Counted from the first letter of the stretch, positions 17,948 to 25,755 are shown. The stretch is DNA of 64,000 nucleotides from Hydrogenoanaerobacterium saccharovorans (GCF_003814745.1 NZ_RKRD01000001.1:186001-250000), one strand, 5' to 3'. Numbers and translations are program-made. The notes: generated by a model from the sequence alone, not told the origin.

Positions 17948-17982
17948 AAAAAACCCCGTCCGCATTGTGCGCGGCGGGGTTT
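17948..17982 (+). terminator. Enolase terminator
   Basis: AAAACCCCGTCCGC / GCGGCGGGGTTT hairpin right after the enolase stop. Confidence 0.85.
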
Positions 17983-17988
17983 GCTCTT

Positions 17989-18074
17989 CCTCGACGGAAT
18001 AAGCAAGATGGGGGGTGACGGAAATATACTGCTTGGAGGAGCAGGCTATTAACCCCCATCGCTTATCCGCGAGG
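17989..18074. ncRNA. Candidate structured RNA: long interrupted helix
   Basis: Bases 17989-18014 (CCTCG, CGGAATAAGC, GATGGGGG) pair almost fully with 18053-18074 (CCCCCATC, GCTTATCCG, CGAGG), giving about 21 base pairs broken by small bulges. The enclosed 38 bases hold a smaller hairpin CTGCT/AGCAG. The strand is not determined, because a perfect helix folds on both. I could not match it to SRP RNA, 6S RNA or a known riboswitch. It lies directly behind the enolase terminator. Confidence 0.45.
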
Positions 18075-18143
18075 CAACAAAAAAGTGCTGCATGGAGTTA
18101 ACCCATACAACACCAGAATTCAAGTGCAATTTGCATATTATGC

Positions 18144-18173
18144 TTTACAAAACGGGTTTGTTCGGCTTATAAT
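18144..18173 (+). promoter_or_regulatory. Promoter ahead of a cloverleaf-like RNA
   Basis: TTTACA (18144-18149) and TATAAT (18168-18173) are separated by 18 bases. The predicted start falls at about 18180, exactly where the folded element begins. Confidence 0.6.
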
Positions 18174-18179
18174 AGATAT

Positions 18180-18268
18180 GCAAAGTGCGGCTTTTATGCC
18201 GTTGTTTATGGAGGTTGTGCTCCGTATACAGGGTACAGGGTGCTTCTATCACTCTGTGCCTGCTTTGC
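18180..18268 (+). ncRNA. Candidate small RNA or leader: closed four-helix junction
   Basis: The outer stem GCAAAG (18180-18185) pairs with CTTTGC (18263-18268). It encloses three hairpins: CGGC/GCCG (18188-18201), a 7-pair stem at 18207-18226, and a 12-pair stem at 18229-18262 with one internal mismatch region. It starts at the expected transcription start of the promoter at 18144. A competing hairpin GCAC/GTGC (18267-18279) overlaps the last two bases of the outer stem, which could make it a switch. It lacks tRNA signatures such as GGTTCGAAT. It may be a free sRNA or the leader of the YjbR-family gene 120 bases downstream. Confidence 0.5.
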
Positions 18269-18387
18269 ACTTAATGTGCCTCTAAACCTATTATATGGTG
18301 AATGTTGGAAAAAATCAAGCGTTTTGGCGTAAGACTTTACTGAAGTTTGCAAAAAAGAATATTTGTACAGAAAGTTGGCTTAATATG

Positions 18388-18765
18388 GCATACGAATGGC
18401 TGGATGAGTATTGTTTGAATAAGCAAGGCGTTATAAAAGATTACCAACCCGAGTGGCAGGCAACAAGATACTTCATCGGCGGCAAAATGTTTGCTATGCA
18501 GGGCGGCGATAAAAACGGCAAACCTATTTTTACAATGAAGTTAGAACCGCTGTTTGGCGACTATCTGCGCAAGCAATACAAAGATATTGTGCCCGGCTAC
18601 TATATGAACAAACAACACTGGAACTCACTGTATCTTGACGGTAATGTACCCGATGATGTGGTACGCGATATGGCGGATAAGGCTTACATGGCAGTGCTGC
18701 AAACTCTTACAAAAAAAGTACAAAAAGAGATTTCGGGATTAGATAATGAACCATCCGCTAAATAA
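18388..18765 (+). CDS. MmcQ/YjbR family protein
   Basis: 125 residues from ATG 18388, beginning YEWLDEYCLNKQGV as the family does. The CyaY-like alpha-beta fold contains KMFAMQGGDKNGKPIFTMK and the family block IVPGYYMNKQHWNSLYLDG. Members are often annotated as DNA-binding proteins, but their role is not established. The frame is open upstream to an ATG at 18295; the extra 31 residues are basic and not typical of the family, and neither start has a strong ribosome site. It could be controlled by the structured RNA just upstream. Confidence 0.78.
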   Translation, partial: AYEWLDEYCLNKQGVIKDYQPEWQATRYFIGGKMFAMQGGDKNGKPIFTMKLEPLFGDYLRKQYKDIVPGYYMNKQHWNSLYLDGNVPDDVVRDMADKAYMAVLQTLTKKVQKEISGLDNEPSAK

Positions 18766-18779
18766 TATAAGCAAAAAAC

Positions 18780-18817
18780 AGGGCAGTTATTTCTTAATAG
18801 AAATAGCTGCTTTTTTT
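18780..18817 (+). terminator. Terminator of the YjbR-family gene
   Basis: GCAGTTATTTC TTAATA GAAATAGCTGC followed by seven T. Confidence 0.85.
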
Positions 18818-18929
18818 GTTGCGCGCGCTAGTATGCAGCCGCTTTTATAATAAAAGTGTTGTTGCAAATGGAAAATATTAGTGTTAAAATAAAAATGATA
18901 CTCTGATATACTGTGCGGAGGTATTTGAT

Positions 18930-19400
18930 ATGGCAAAACTCGAAGTGACGCTGCATCAGCTTGAGGCGCGCAATCTCTATGGCGTTTGGGGTAAATCGAA
19001 CGATAAGACGATAGCGAAAGATATAGCACATATTTCGCAACAGTATTATCAAATCACGAAAAAAGAAAAAGGAAACGTATTGCCGTTTTTTGTTTTATCC
19101 AAAGACTATAACCCAAGCACACAAGACTTTGCATTGTTTGTGGGCAGCGTTGCAAACAGCAATTGCCTTGAAAGCGCTGTTTTACCCCAAGGTTTGTATG
19201 CTAAAATTACGGTAAAGCCAAAATTCGGTTTTTTGTGGGGACTCGCCATTGGCGAGGCAAAGCGGTTTTTTTATACACAATGGCTGCCGACAAGCGACTA
19301 TAAGGCGCTGAATTTGGAATATGAGCACCACACGCAAGCGAGTAATGGCAGGCTGCCTGCCATTGATATTCTTTTTGCTGTTACTGAAAAAACATTATAA
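18930..19400 (+). CDS. GyrI-like / effector-binding domain protein
   Basis: 156 residues, a stand-alone small-molecule-binding domain of the GyrI/AraC-E-bind (SHV fold) type: LEARNLYGVWGKSN at the start, AVLPQGLYAKITVKP in the middle and the ending LEYEHH...AIDILFAVTEK. Such domains sit on BmrR/Rob regulators or occur alone and bind hydrophobic ligands or act as hydrolases. No DNA-binding domain is present. CGGAGG precedes ATG 18930. It is followed after about 90 bases by the DUF523 gene, possibly in one unit. Confidence 0.75.
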   Translation: MAKLEVTLHQLEARNLYGVWGKSNDKTIAKDIAHISQQYYQITKKEKGNVLPFFVLSKDYNPSTQDFALFVGSVANSNCLESAVLPQGLYAKITVKPKFGFLWGLAIGEAKRFFYTQWLPTSDYKALNLEYEHHTQASNGRLPAIDILFAVTEKTL

Positions 19401-19492
19401 AAAAGAAAGGCAGCGGTTTGTGTTTGAAACGGCTGCCTAAATTTTTATTGAAATATTTGCGTTTTGCAAACGATGGAGGATGCTGTTTTAAT

Positions 19493-19927
19493 ATGAACGT
19501 TTTGATTAGTGCATGTTTGGTGGGCGTAAATTGCAGATACAATGCAAGCGGTGTACTTTATGACGGATTGCAAAATTACAAGGAGAAATACCACTTTATA
19601 CCCGTTTGCCCAGAGATATTCGGCGGAATGAAAACACCGCGTGAGCCTGCGGAAATACTAAATAACAGGGTGGTAAACACAGCGGGCGAAGATGTTACCG
19701 AATGCTATATAAAAGGTGCCCAAGAGGTTTTAAAACTGGCAGAGTTTTACGAATGCAGCCTTGCTATATTAAAAGAGAGAAGCCCATCGTGCGGGTGCGG
19801 TAAAATTTATGACGGCAGTTTTACAGGCAAATTAATAAACGGCAATGGGTTCACCGCAGAGCTGCTGCTGAAAAACGGTATAAAAGTAATTGGTGAAACG
19901 CAAATCGAACAACATCTGCGCTTATAG
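19493..19927 (+). CDS. DUF523 family protein
   Basis: 144 residues from ATG 19493 (MNVLISACLVGVNCRYN is the usual family N-terminus). It contains conserved Cys-rich blocks: ACLVGVNCRY, FIPVCPEIFGGMKTPR with the PxE/P..R signature, and LKERSPSCGCGKIYDG. The Cys pattern suggests metal or Fe-S binding, but the function is unknown. GGAGG lies 17-21 bases before the start, rather far. A longer frame from 19418 is not supported. Confidence 0.85.
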   Translation: MNVLISACLVGVNCRYNASGVLYDGLQNYKEKYHFIPVCPEIFGGMKTPREPAEILNNRVVNTAGEDVTECYIKGAQEVLKLAEFYECSLAILKERSPSCGCGKIYDGSFTGKLINGNGFTAELLLKNGIKVIGETQIEQHLRL

Positions 19928-19954
19928 CAACAATAATATAAGGGGGAAGAAGAC

Positions 19955-20410
19955 ATGTCACGCTATTGTTACGATGAAACACAAAAAATAATCAGACAAA
20001 AAATTGGTCATCAAACGCTTGGCATAACCGTTGCACTAATCATTATAAATAGTTGGATTGAGTGCAATTATGATTGGGCACAACCCATAGCGAAAGCATG
20101 TATTTTGCTGTTTATGCCGGCGGTATACTTTTCCACTTGTACGATTATTAAAAATGCATCTCTTAGAGAAGGAGATAGCTTTGCTTCAGAGATTGTATGT
20201 TTTTCTATATTTAGCATACTTAACTTTCTCAGCTTTACAAGCCTATCAACAAGAGTGGGCGTATACAAAGCGTTGGTTGAAAACGGCAAAGTAGTTGATA
20301 ACACAAGCAACTTGTTAGGGGCGGTGTTTTTTGGCTATGTAGCTATTTTACTGCTTGTAAAATGGGCTATTGATAAGCGGAAAATAAAAGAGGAAAAAAT
20401 TTTGATTTAA
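19955..20410 (+). CDS. Hypothetical membrane protein, four transmembrane helices
   Basis: 151 residues with four hydrophobic segments (about 22-38, 46-64, 77-97, 118-134) and a charged C-terminus KRKIKEEK. The topology fits small clostridial membrane proteins of the DUF6773 kind, but I am not sure of the family. AGGGGGAAG precedes ATG 19955. It lies 16 bases ahead of the P-loop gene that follows, so the two are probably co-transcribed. Confidence 0.65.
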   Translation: MSRYCYDETQKIIRQKIGHQTLGITVALIIINSWIECNYDWAQPIAKACILLFMPAVYFSTCTIIKNASLREGDSFASEIVCFSIFSILNFLSFTSLSTRVGVYKALVENGKVVDNTSNLLGAVFFGYVAILLLVKWAIDKRKIKEEKILI

Positions 20411-20426
20411 ACTGGGTGGCGCTATT

Positions 20427-20930
20427 TTGAAAATACATATTCTCGGAGGCAGCGGCACAGGCAAAACTTATATTGCCAATAAGATTGCCGAGCAGTATAA
20501 CATTCGTCATTTTGATTTAGACAATATTTATTGGGATCATATGTCAAATACATATGGTACAAAGATGTCGGTTAAAAATCGTACCCAAAAGTTAAATGAC
20601 ATCTTGAAAAATAATGATTGGATTATAGAAGGCGTGTTTTACGATTGGTTACAAGATAGCTTTTCGAAGGCTGACTATATATTTATTTTAACAACCAAAC
20701 CCATTGTATTTCACTATAGAATCATCCGTCGATTTATCCGAAGAAAGTTTGGTATCGAAAAATCGAAAAAAGAAACATTAAAATCATTAAAAGATTTACT
20801 GATTTGGACAAATAAATATCAGAAATACAATATCCCAAAAATCATAGAATTTTTAGAACCTTATAAAGGCAAGGTGTTTTTTGTTAAAAACCTACAAGAT
20901 ATCAATGATATCATCAACTATTCTAAATGA
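20427..20930 (+). CDS. P-loop NTPase, FlaR/adenylate-kinase-like
   Basis: 167 residues. Walker A is ILGGSGTGKTYIANKIA at residues 4-20; then HFDLDNIYWD (the LD.. nucleotide kinase-like block), WIIEGVFYDW and basic IIRRFIRRKFG. This matches the DNA topology modulation protein FlaR-like / small nucleoside-kinase-like family; the substrate is unknown. The start is TTG at 20427, with GGGTGG about 8 bases ahead; no ATG is available near the Walker motif. It probably shares a transcript with the upstream membrane protein. Confidence 0.78.
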   Translation: MKIHILGGSGTGKTYIANKIAEQYNIRHFDLDNIYWDHMSNTYGTKMSVKNRTQKLNDILKNNDWIIEGVFYDWLQDSFSKADYIFILTTKPIVFHYRIIRRFIRRKFGIEKSKKETLKSLKDLLIWTNKYQKYNIPKIIEFLEPYKGKVFFVKNLQDINDIINYSK

Positions 20931-20999
20931 GCGATTGCTGAAAACGAAAGTATGTTAAGATAGAATTTTTATTGCATTTTGTAAAGGGGTGAAAATACA

Positions 21000-21182
21000 A
21001 TGGAGAATAAAAGGCTTTGCAAAAGCCGTAATGACCGTATTATTGCAGGTGTTTGCGGCGGTATTGCCGAATATTTTAATTGGGACCCGACCATTGTTCG
21101 GTTGGTATTTATATTTTGTGGTGTTGGTATTTTGGCATATATCATTGCTGCGGTAGTAATGCCCGATTCACCTTATTTATAA
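21000..21182 (+). CDS. PspC domain protein
   Basis: 60 residues consisting of a single PspC domain: LCKSRNDRIIAGVCGGIAEY, DPTIVRLVFIF and the transmembrane helix ending AVVMPD. PspC proteins are inner-membrane stress proteins. GGGGTG lies 9-14 bases before ATG 21000. It is very small but shows the full domain, so it is real. Confidence 0.9.
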   Translation: MENKRLCKSRNDRIIAGVCGGIAEYFNWDPTIVRLVFIFCGVGILAYIIAAVVMPDSPYL

Positions 21183-21197
21183 CAAGATAACCAAAGA

Positions 21198-21235
21198 AAA
21201 AGGGCGGGCACAGCATAACAACTGCGCCCGCCCTT
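21198..21235 (-). terminator. Terminator between pspC-type gene and HAD gene
   Basis: GGGCGGGC / GCCCGCCC with a 16-base loop; the T-tract (CCCTTTTTC) is on the minus strand, so it chiefly stops the HAD phosphatase transcript. Confidence 0.75.
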
Positions 21236-21245
21236 GAAACATTTT

Positions 21246-22064
21246 TTATAAAACAGCGTGCTCATCAAGGAGCAAATGCGAATAAATCAAATCTGCCACT
21301 GCACTTTCGGTATGGTGTGCAACAATTACGTCGGCACGGTCTTTAATCACCTGCTGTGCGTTGGAGGGCGCTGCGCCGAAACCAACCTCCTCAATCATCG
21401 TGATGTCGTTATCAAAATCGCCGATGGCAGCGGTTTGTGCAAGGTCTCCGCCGAGGTTTTCGCTAATCCATTGCAAAGCATGCCCTTTTGATGCATCCTC
21501 GGGCAAGTATTCGAGGTAAAACGGAGCAGAAAAGCAAGAGGTAACACCGCGGATGCCTGCGCTTTCTATGGCTGCCTGCACCTCGAGCAATCGCTCATGC
21601 TCACCGTAGAATAAAACCTTGAGGCAATCACCGCAGCTGTCGAGAGAGGCAAACTCATAAGCCTGGTTTTCTGCAATGATGTAAACATCCATTTCACTGT
21701 TTGGGTTTACAAGCTGCATCGGTCTGCCGTCGCACACTTCGGCACATACGGTAGGGTAAACCTGTATGGCTGTGGTAACGAGTTTGCGCATAATATCTTC
21801 GGGTATGCACCACTTGTGCAGGTAAGTACACTTATCAAAATCGTACACCGCAGCGCCGTTGTAAATGATACCAGGCATCGTAAGCGGGATGCCTGCAAGA
21901 TAGGGCAGTGCAAGTTCTGCCGAACGCCCGGTTGCTACCGAAAATTCACCGCCATGTGCAACAAACTCTTTTATGGCATCAATGTTACGCTGAGATACGG
22001 TTTTGTTATTGCCGATCAGTGTGCCATCCATGTCGCTGTAAAGATATTTTTTTAAAAGTGCCAT
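21246..22064 (-). CDS. Cof-type HAD-superfamily phosphatase
   Basis: 272 residues. HAD motif I YSDMDGTLIGNNKTVS (catalytic Asp pair) at residues about 9-24, motif II SVATGRS, a large IIB cap (about 85-190), then motif III Lys in DASKGHALQWI and motif IV IGDFDNDITMIEEVG. Such enzymes dephosphorylate sugar phosphates, FMN or PLP; the substrate here is unknown. TTGGAGG precedes the ATG. It follows glyS by 94 bases on the same strand. Confidence 0.9.
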   Translation of the reverse strand: MALLKKYLYSDMDGTLIGNNKTVSQRNIDAIKEFVAHGGEFSVATGRSAELALPYLAGIPLTMPGIIYNGAAVYDFDKCTYLHKWCIPEDIMRKLVTTAIQVYPTVCAEVCDGRPMQLVNPNSEMDVYIIAENQAYEFASLDSCGDCLKVLFYGEHERLLEVQAAIESAGIRGVTSCFSAPFYLEYLPEDASKGHALQWISENLGGDLAQTAAIGDFDNDITMIEEVGFGAAPSNAQQVIKDRADVIVAHHTESAVADLIYSHLLLDEHAVL

Positions 22065-22083
22065 CTAATCCTCCAATAAAATA

Positions 22084-22108
22084 AAGCCGCCGAGAGGCTC
22101 GACGGCTT
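22084..22108 (-). terminator. Terminator of glyS
   Basis: GCCGTCGAG / CTCGGCGGC stem with TTTATTTTATT on the minus strand. Confidence 0.7.
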
Positions 22109-22157
22109 GTTGTAAATGTGCAAAGGGGTTACACCCGTTTTTGTGGCGATACCGTCA

Positions 22158-23537
22158 CTAAAATTCAAGTTTAGATTCAATGAACGAAACAAGTTCGCTG
22201 ATGGGCAGACGCTGCTGCTCCATTGTGTCGCGGTCACGTACGGTTACGCAGCCGTCATTTTCCGAATCGAAATCGTAGGTGATGCAGAACGGTGTTCCGA
22301 TTTCGTCCTGTCTGCGGTAACGTTTGCCGATGGAACCGGCATCGTCGTAATCCACCATAAATTTTTTCGAAAGGTCGTGGAACACCTTGGTTGCATTTTC
22401 GTTTAGTTTTTTCGAAAGCGGCAGAATACATGCTTTAATAGGTGCCAGTGCAGGATGCAGGCGCATCACTACGCGGGTATCTTTCTCATCAATCTGTTCT
22501 TCATCATACGCTTCGCAAAGAAATGCAAGTACTACACGGTCTGCGCCCAAAGACGGCTCAACCACATAGGGTACATATTTTTCGTTGGTTTCTTGGTCAA
22601 AGTACTCCATGCTTTTGCCCGAATGATTTTGATGCTGCGACAAATCGTAGTTGGTTCTGTCTGCAATGCCCCACAGCTCGCCCCAGCCAAAGGGGAACAC
22701 AAACTCGATGTCGGTTGTTGCTTTTGAATAGAACGAAAGCTCCTCGGGTGCATGGTCGCGCAGGCGAAGGTTCTCTTCTTTGATGCCAAGGCTCAGCAGC
22801 CAGTTGTGGCAGTAGTCTTTCCAGTAGTAGAACCAGTCAAGGTCGGTATCTGGTTTGCAGAAAAACTCCAGCTCCATCTGTTCAAACTCGCGGGTTCTAA
22901 AAGTAAAGTTACCGGGGGTAATTTCGTTACGGAAGCTTTTGCCAACCTGTGCGACACCAAACGGCAGTTTGCGGCGAGTGGTGCGCTGTACGTTGTTAAA
23001 GTTAACAAAAATACCCTGTGCAGTTTCGGGGCGCAGGTAAATTTCGTTTTTGCTGTCCTCGGTAATGCCTTGAAATGTTTTAAACATCAGGTTGAATTTG
23101 CGGATGTCGGTAAAGTTTTGGCTGCCGCAATCGGGGCATTTCACGTTGTTATCTACAACGAATTGCTTCATTTTATCAAATTCCCAGCCTTCGGGCGAAA
23201 CACCGGTCTGGTCTTCTATCAGTTTATCGGCGCGATGGCGTGTTTTACAGTCTTTGCAATCCATCAATGGGTCCGAAAATCCGCCCACATGGCCGGATGC
23301 CACCCATACCTGAGGATTCATAAGAATAGCAGAATCCAAGCCTACGTTGTAAGGGCTTTCCTGCACAAATTTTTTCCACCATGCTCTTTTCACGTTATTT
23401 TTAAATTCAACGCCGAGCGGGCCGTAATCCCATGTATTTGAAAGTCCGCCATAGATTTCGGAACCGGAATATACAAAACCTCGGCCTTTGCAAAGGGCAA
23501 CGATTTTATCCATAGTTTTTTCTGAATTCTTCAGCAT
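22158..23537 (-). CDS. glyQS: Glycine--tRNA ligase, dimeric class II type
   Basis: 459 residues, one chain of the homodimeric (alpha2) enzyme. Motifs seen: CKGRGFVYSGSEIYGG, NTWDYGPLGVEFKNN (motif 1 area), motif 2 SFRNEITPGNFTFRTREFEQME, and motif 3 PSLGADRVVLAFLCEAY near residue 350; the C-terminal anticodon-binding domain ends at ISELVSFIE. It charges tRNA-Gly in the cytosol. GGAGG is seven bases before ATG. The 100-base leader shows no T-box features such as the GGTGG antiterminator sequence. Confidence 0.95.
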   Translation of the reverse strand: MLKNSEKTMDKIVALCKGRGFVYSGSEIYGGLSNTWDYGPLGVEFKNNVKRAWWKKFVQESPYNVGLDSAILMNPQVWVASGHVGGFSDPLMDCKDCKTRHRADKLIEDQTGVSPEGWEFDKMKQFVVDNNVKCPDCGSQNFTDIRKFNLMFKTFQGITEDSKNEIYLRPETAQGIFVNFNNVQRTTRRKLPFGVAQVGKSFRNEITPGNFTFRTREFEQMELEFFCKPDTDLDWFYYWKDYCHNWLLSLGIKEENLRLRDHAPEELSFYSKATTDIEFVFPFGWGELWGIADRTNYDLSQHQNHSGKSMEYFDQETNEKYVPYVVEPSLGADRVVLAFLCEAYDEEQIDEKDTRVVMRLHPALAPIKACILPLSKKLNENATKVFHDLSKKFMVDYDDAGSIGKRYRRQDEIGTPFCITYDFDSENDGCVTVRDRDTMEQQRLPISELVSFIESKLEF

Positions 23538-23699
23538 TGGGGGGTCCTCCGTTCTGCCATTTCAAGGCACAAAATTCACAGATTGTGGGTAGTACAAATA
23601 AAATCTGTCTTACCGTTCTATTTTAAATGTGTTATACCTATAAGTCAAGCAAAAACCCCCATATGCAGGCGGTTTTTATAAAATTATTATAATTGTAGG

Positions 23700-23728
23700 T
23701 TGACAGAAATGCAAAACTATACTATAAT
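23700..23728 (+). promoter_or_regulatory. Consensus sigma-A promoter ahead of tRNA-Pro
   Basis: TTGACA 23700-23705, 17-base spacer, TATAAT 23723-23728: a perfect consensus. The next gene is tRNA-Pro, 107 bases away; a second TTGACA at 23796-23801 lacks a good -10. Confidence 0.75.
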
Positions 23729-23835
23729 ATTTTTTGCACTGTTAATTATGTTGCTTGTGTCGGTTGCGCAAACTTCCTGTTTTAAGGTAAATATATTGAC
23801 ACAGGCAGGTACAACTTAGTTCCCCGGTGCAACAA

Positions 23836-23912
23836 CGAGGCGTAGCTCAGTTTGGTAGAGTGCTTGGTTTGGGACCAAGATGCCGCAGGTTCAAGTCCTG
23901 TCGCCTCGACCA
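23836..23912 (+). tRNA. tRNA-Pro (anticodon TGG)
   Basis: Acceptor CGAGGCG / CGCCTCG with encoded ACCA; anticodon stem CTTGG/CCAAG holds loop TTTGGGA, anticodon TGG; T arm GGTTCAAGTCC. Confidence 0.95.
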
Positions 23913-24013
23913 CCAATACCTTTATAGCTTTTTAATTAAAGCGAGGGGTTTGACAAAAAAGCAATACAAATTATGGGCGGATTGCTCTGTTATAAAAAGA
24001 CATGAAAAACTTG

Positions 24014-24042
24014 TTGACAACTGGTTTTAAATGTGATAATAT
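24014..24042 (+). promoter_or_regulatory. Promoter of tRNA-Thr/tRNA-Tyr
   Basis: TTGACA 24014-24019, 17-base spacer, TAATAT 24037-24042. The predicted start lies about 14 bases before tRNA-Thr. Confidence 0.75.
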
Positions 24043-24061
24043 ATTAGAGCGTCGAAAATAT

Positions 24062-24137
24062 GCTGGTGTAGCTCAGCTGGTAGAGCAGCTGATTTGTAAT
24101 CAGCAGGTCGGGGGTTCGAATCCGTCCACCAGCTCCA
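24062..24137 (+). tRNA. tRNA-Thr (anticodon TGT)
   Basis: Acceptor GCTGGTG / CACCAGC with encoded CCA; anticodon stem GCTGA/TCAGC with loop TTTGTAA, anticodon TGT; T arm GGTTCGAATCC-like. Confidence 0.95.
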
Positions 24138-24164
24138 TTTTTTTCGCATTGTAAAAGTGAATAG

Positions 24165-24249
24165 GGGAGAGTTCCCGAGTGGCCAAAGGGGGCAGACTGT
24201 AAATCTGTTGCGAATCGCTTCGATGGTTCGAATCCATCCTCTCCCACCA
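24165..24249 (+). tRNA. tRNA-Tyr (anticodon GTA)
   Basis: Acceptor GGGAGAG / CTCTCCC with encoded ACCA; anticodon loop CTGTAAA, anticodon GTA; long variable arm as in class II tRNAs; T arm TGGTTCGAATCCA. Confidence 0.95.
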
Positions 24250-24260
24250 TTTATATTACT

Positions 24261-24306
24261 AAAAAGCAAAAAAGTCTATGGTTTCATAGGCTTTTTTGCT
24301 TTTTTA
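24261..24306 (+). terminator. Terminator of the tRNA-Thr/Tyr unit
   Basis: AAAAAGCAAAAAAGTCTATG / CATAGGCTTTTTTGCTTTTTT long hairpin with T-tract. Confidence 0.85.
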
Positions 24307-24396
24307 ATTTATCATCAGAGCAGAGGATGGACAAGCATTTTTTCAATGTTTTTATGCCTACGGGCATTATTATTGATACAATGTACAGAATCGATT

Positions 24397-24643
24397 CTAA
24401 AAATCTCTTCCGCTAATTTTTATTTCCACCCTACGGTTTAGTGAACGGGATTTTGCCCAATCGCTATTGCTGACAGGAAGGAAATGAGCATATCCTGCTA
24501 CAGACATTTGGTTTTCGGGAAGATGACACTCATCCACAAAATAGTTTAAAACTGCGATCGCGCGTTCGGAGGAAAGCCACCATGCAATCGTATTTGCACG
24601 TGTGTCTTCTAATGTAACAGGCTGGGTACAGCCTCAAGGCTCT
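24397..24643 (-). pseudogene. C-terminal fragment of an OmpA/MotB-type peptidoglycan-binding protein
   Basis: Read on the minus strand, about 80 codons give ANTIAWWLSSERAIAVLNYF, then MSVAGYAHFLPVSNSDWAKS and SLNRRVEIKISGRDF before a stop. The LSSxRA, GY..P and NRRVEI motifs define the C-terminal OmpA-like domain of MotB-type proteins. Upstream the frame is broken by a stop just before the expected start of the domain, and no transmembrane part is found. It is a decayed remnant at the edge of the accessory region. Confidence 0.7.
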
Positions 24644-24833
24644 TGCTGCATTTGCATTTGAGTAAGTAAATTACACATAAACTATAAAAACGCTATTAGG
24701 GAGTTTGTAGGCATGAATAGTGGCGGGCAGCTTAGTGTGCCTGCCAGTAAATAGTAAATTAATAATACGAATTATATAGTATATATGTTTTGCATATAGT
24801 TATATATAGTATCTGTTTTTAAGAGGGGATGCC
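24644..24833. other. AT-rich intergenic region upstream of the L,D-transpeptidase
   Basis: No gene seen. The stretch is strongly AT-rich with repeated TATA-like tracts (24770-24810), which may include the promoter of the downstream gene, but no clear -35/-10 pair can be chosen. Confidence 0.35.
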
Positions 24834-25616
24834 GTGTTTGTTATTTTTACAAAGAGAAAAATTATAAAATTTGCATTGTCCTTAATAATTTTTACTTCAA
24901 TTGTGTTAGTTGCTACTCATGGACCATGGGACCAATGGGTAATTCATTACCAGATGCCAGAGCCTAATCCAGCTGTTGGTAATTGGCACTACCAATCTAT
25001 CTTTGGCCATTTTACACCTGCGTTGGAAGGCTATTCTATCCTTGTTGATTTGGATCGGCAAATACTAATTCTCTATGAGAGTGAAAAAGAAATCAAGTCA
25101 TGGCCAGTTTCCGGAGGAAGCAAAGAAAATCCGTCCCCCACCGGTTTATGGATTGTTACCGATATTGGAAATTGGGGTCAAGGCTTTGGCGGTAGTTGGA
25201 TTGCCCTTAATGTTCCTTGGGGCAAATATGGTATTCATGGTACGGTAAATCCTTGGGTGGTGGGCAATCATAACATCTCACACGGGTGTATCCGAATGAA
25301 AAATCAAGATGTGTCGGAGTTGAAAAAGTATATATCCATTGGTGTGCTTGTGTACATAAAGCATGATACCGCACCATTCCGTGTTCTTATGGATGGCAAA
25401 GTGGGAAGCGATGTACTCGAACTGCAGGTGATGTTAAAACAACTTGGCTATTACGATGGAGTACCAGATGGACGATTTGGTACTGATACGTACAAAGCTC
25501 TGCGCCAATTCCAAATTGATGAACAAATTAAAGCGGATGGTACCTTAGGTGAACATAGTTGGAGTCTTCTGGAAAAGCGTGTATCTGATTTAAATAGTGA
25601 CTACTTACTGCAATAA
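24834..25616 (+). CDS. L,D-transpeptidase (YkuD domain) with C-terminal peptidoglycan-binding domain
   Basis: 260 residues from GTG 24834 (AGAGGGGA ahead). An N-terminal hydrophobic helix (about 10-27) anchors or exports it. The YkuD domain covers about 65-180, with GGSKENPSPTGLWIV and the catalytic signature IHGTVNPW...NISHGCIRMKNQD (catalytic Cys in SHGCIR). A PG_binding_1 repeat is at about 195-250 (LELQVMLKQLGYYDG, DGRFGTDTYKALRQFQ). It makes 3-3 cross-links in peptidoglycan or attaches proteins to it, outside the membrane. Monocistronic, with a terminator about 100 bases downstream. Confidence 0.9.
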   Translation: MFVIFTKRKIIKFALSLIIFTSIVLVATHGPWDQWVIHYQMPEPNPAVGNWHYQSIFGHFTPALEGYSILVDLDRQILILYESEKEIKSWPVSGGSKENPSPTGLWIVTDIGNWGQGFGGSWIALNVPWGKYGIHGTVNPWVVGNHNISHGCIRMKNQDVSELKKYISIGVLVYIKHDTAPFRVLMDGKVGSDVLELQVMLKQLGYYDGVPDGRFGTDTYKALRQFQIDEQIKADGTLGEHSWSLLEKRVSDLNSDYLLQ

Positions 25617-25720
25617 TTTAAAGAACCTCCGCAAATATATGTATTAGCTGGAACGACGGCAGATAAAAATCGAGAGATGTACTGTCTTACAGTACGTAAT
25701 TCTAAACGCAGACAAGAAAT

Positions 25721-25755
25721 AGGCACCCGATAATAGAATCGAGTGCCTATTTTGT
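25721..25755 (+). terminator. Terminator after the L,D-transpeptidase
   Basis: AGGCACCCGAT / ATCGAGTGCCT hairpin followed by ATTTTG. Confidence 0.7.

Noticed and set aside
17989..18074. SRP RNA or 6S RNA at the long helix
   Set aside because: The SRP hairpin motif (GGAA tetraloop with AGCAG / GTCAG) and the 6S central bubble were looked for and not found.
18085..18285. Plus-strand 66-codon frame over the cloverleaf-like RNA
   Set aside because: No ribosome site and the region folds into a closed junction behind its own promoter, which fits RNA better than protein.
22752..23441. Plus-strand open frame of 229 codons over glyS
   Set aside because: Antisense shadow of the synthetase; its translation has no family features.
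22158..23640. T-box upstream of glyS
   Set aside because: The 100-base leader has no T-box sequence, specifier loop or antiterminator; only a ribosome site is visible.
23827..24269. Open frames over the tRNA-Pro/Thr/Tyr cluster
   Set aside because: They run through tRNA genes and carry typical tRNA-derived peptides; no ribosome site or coding logic.
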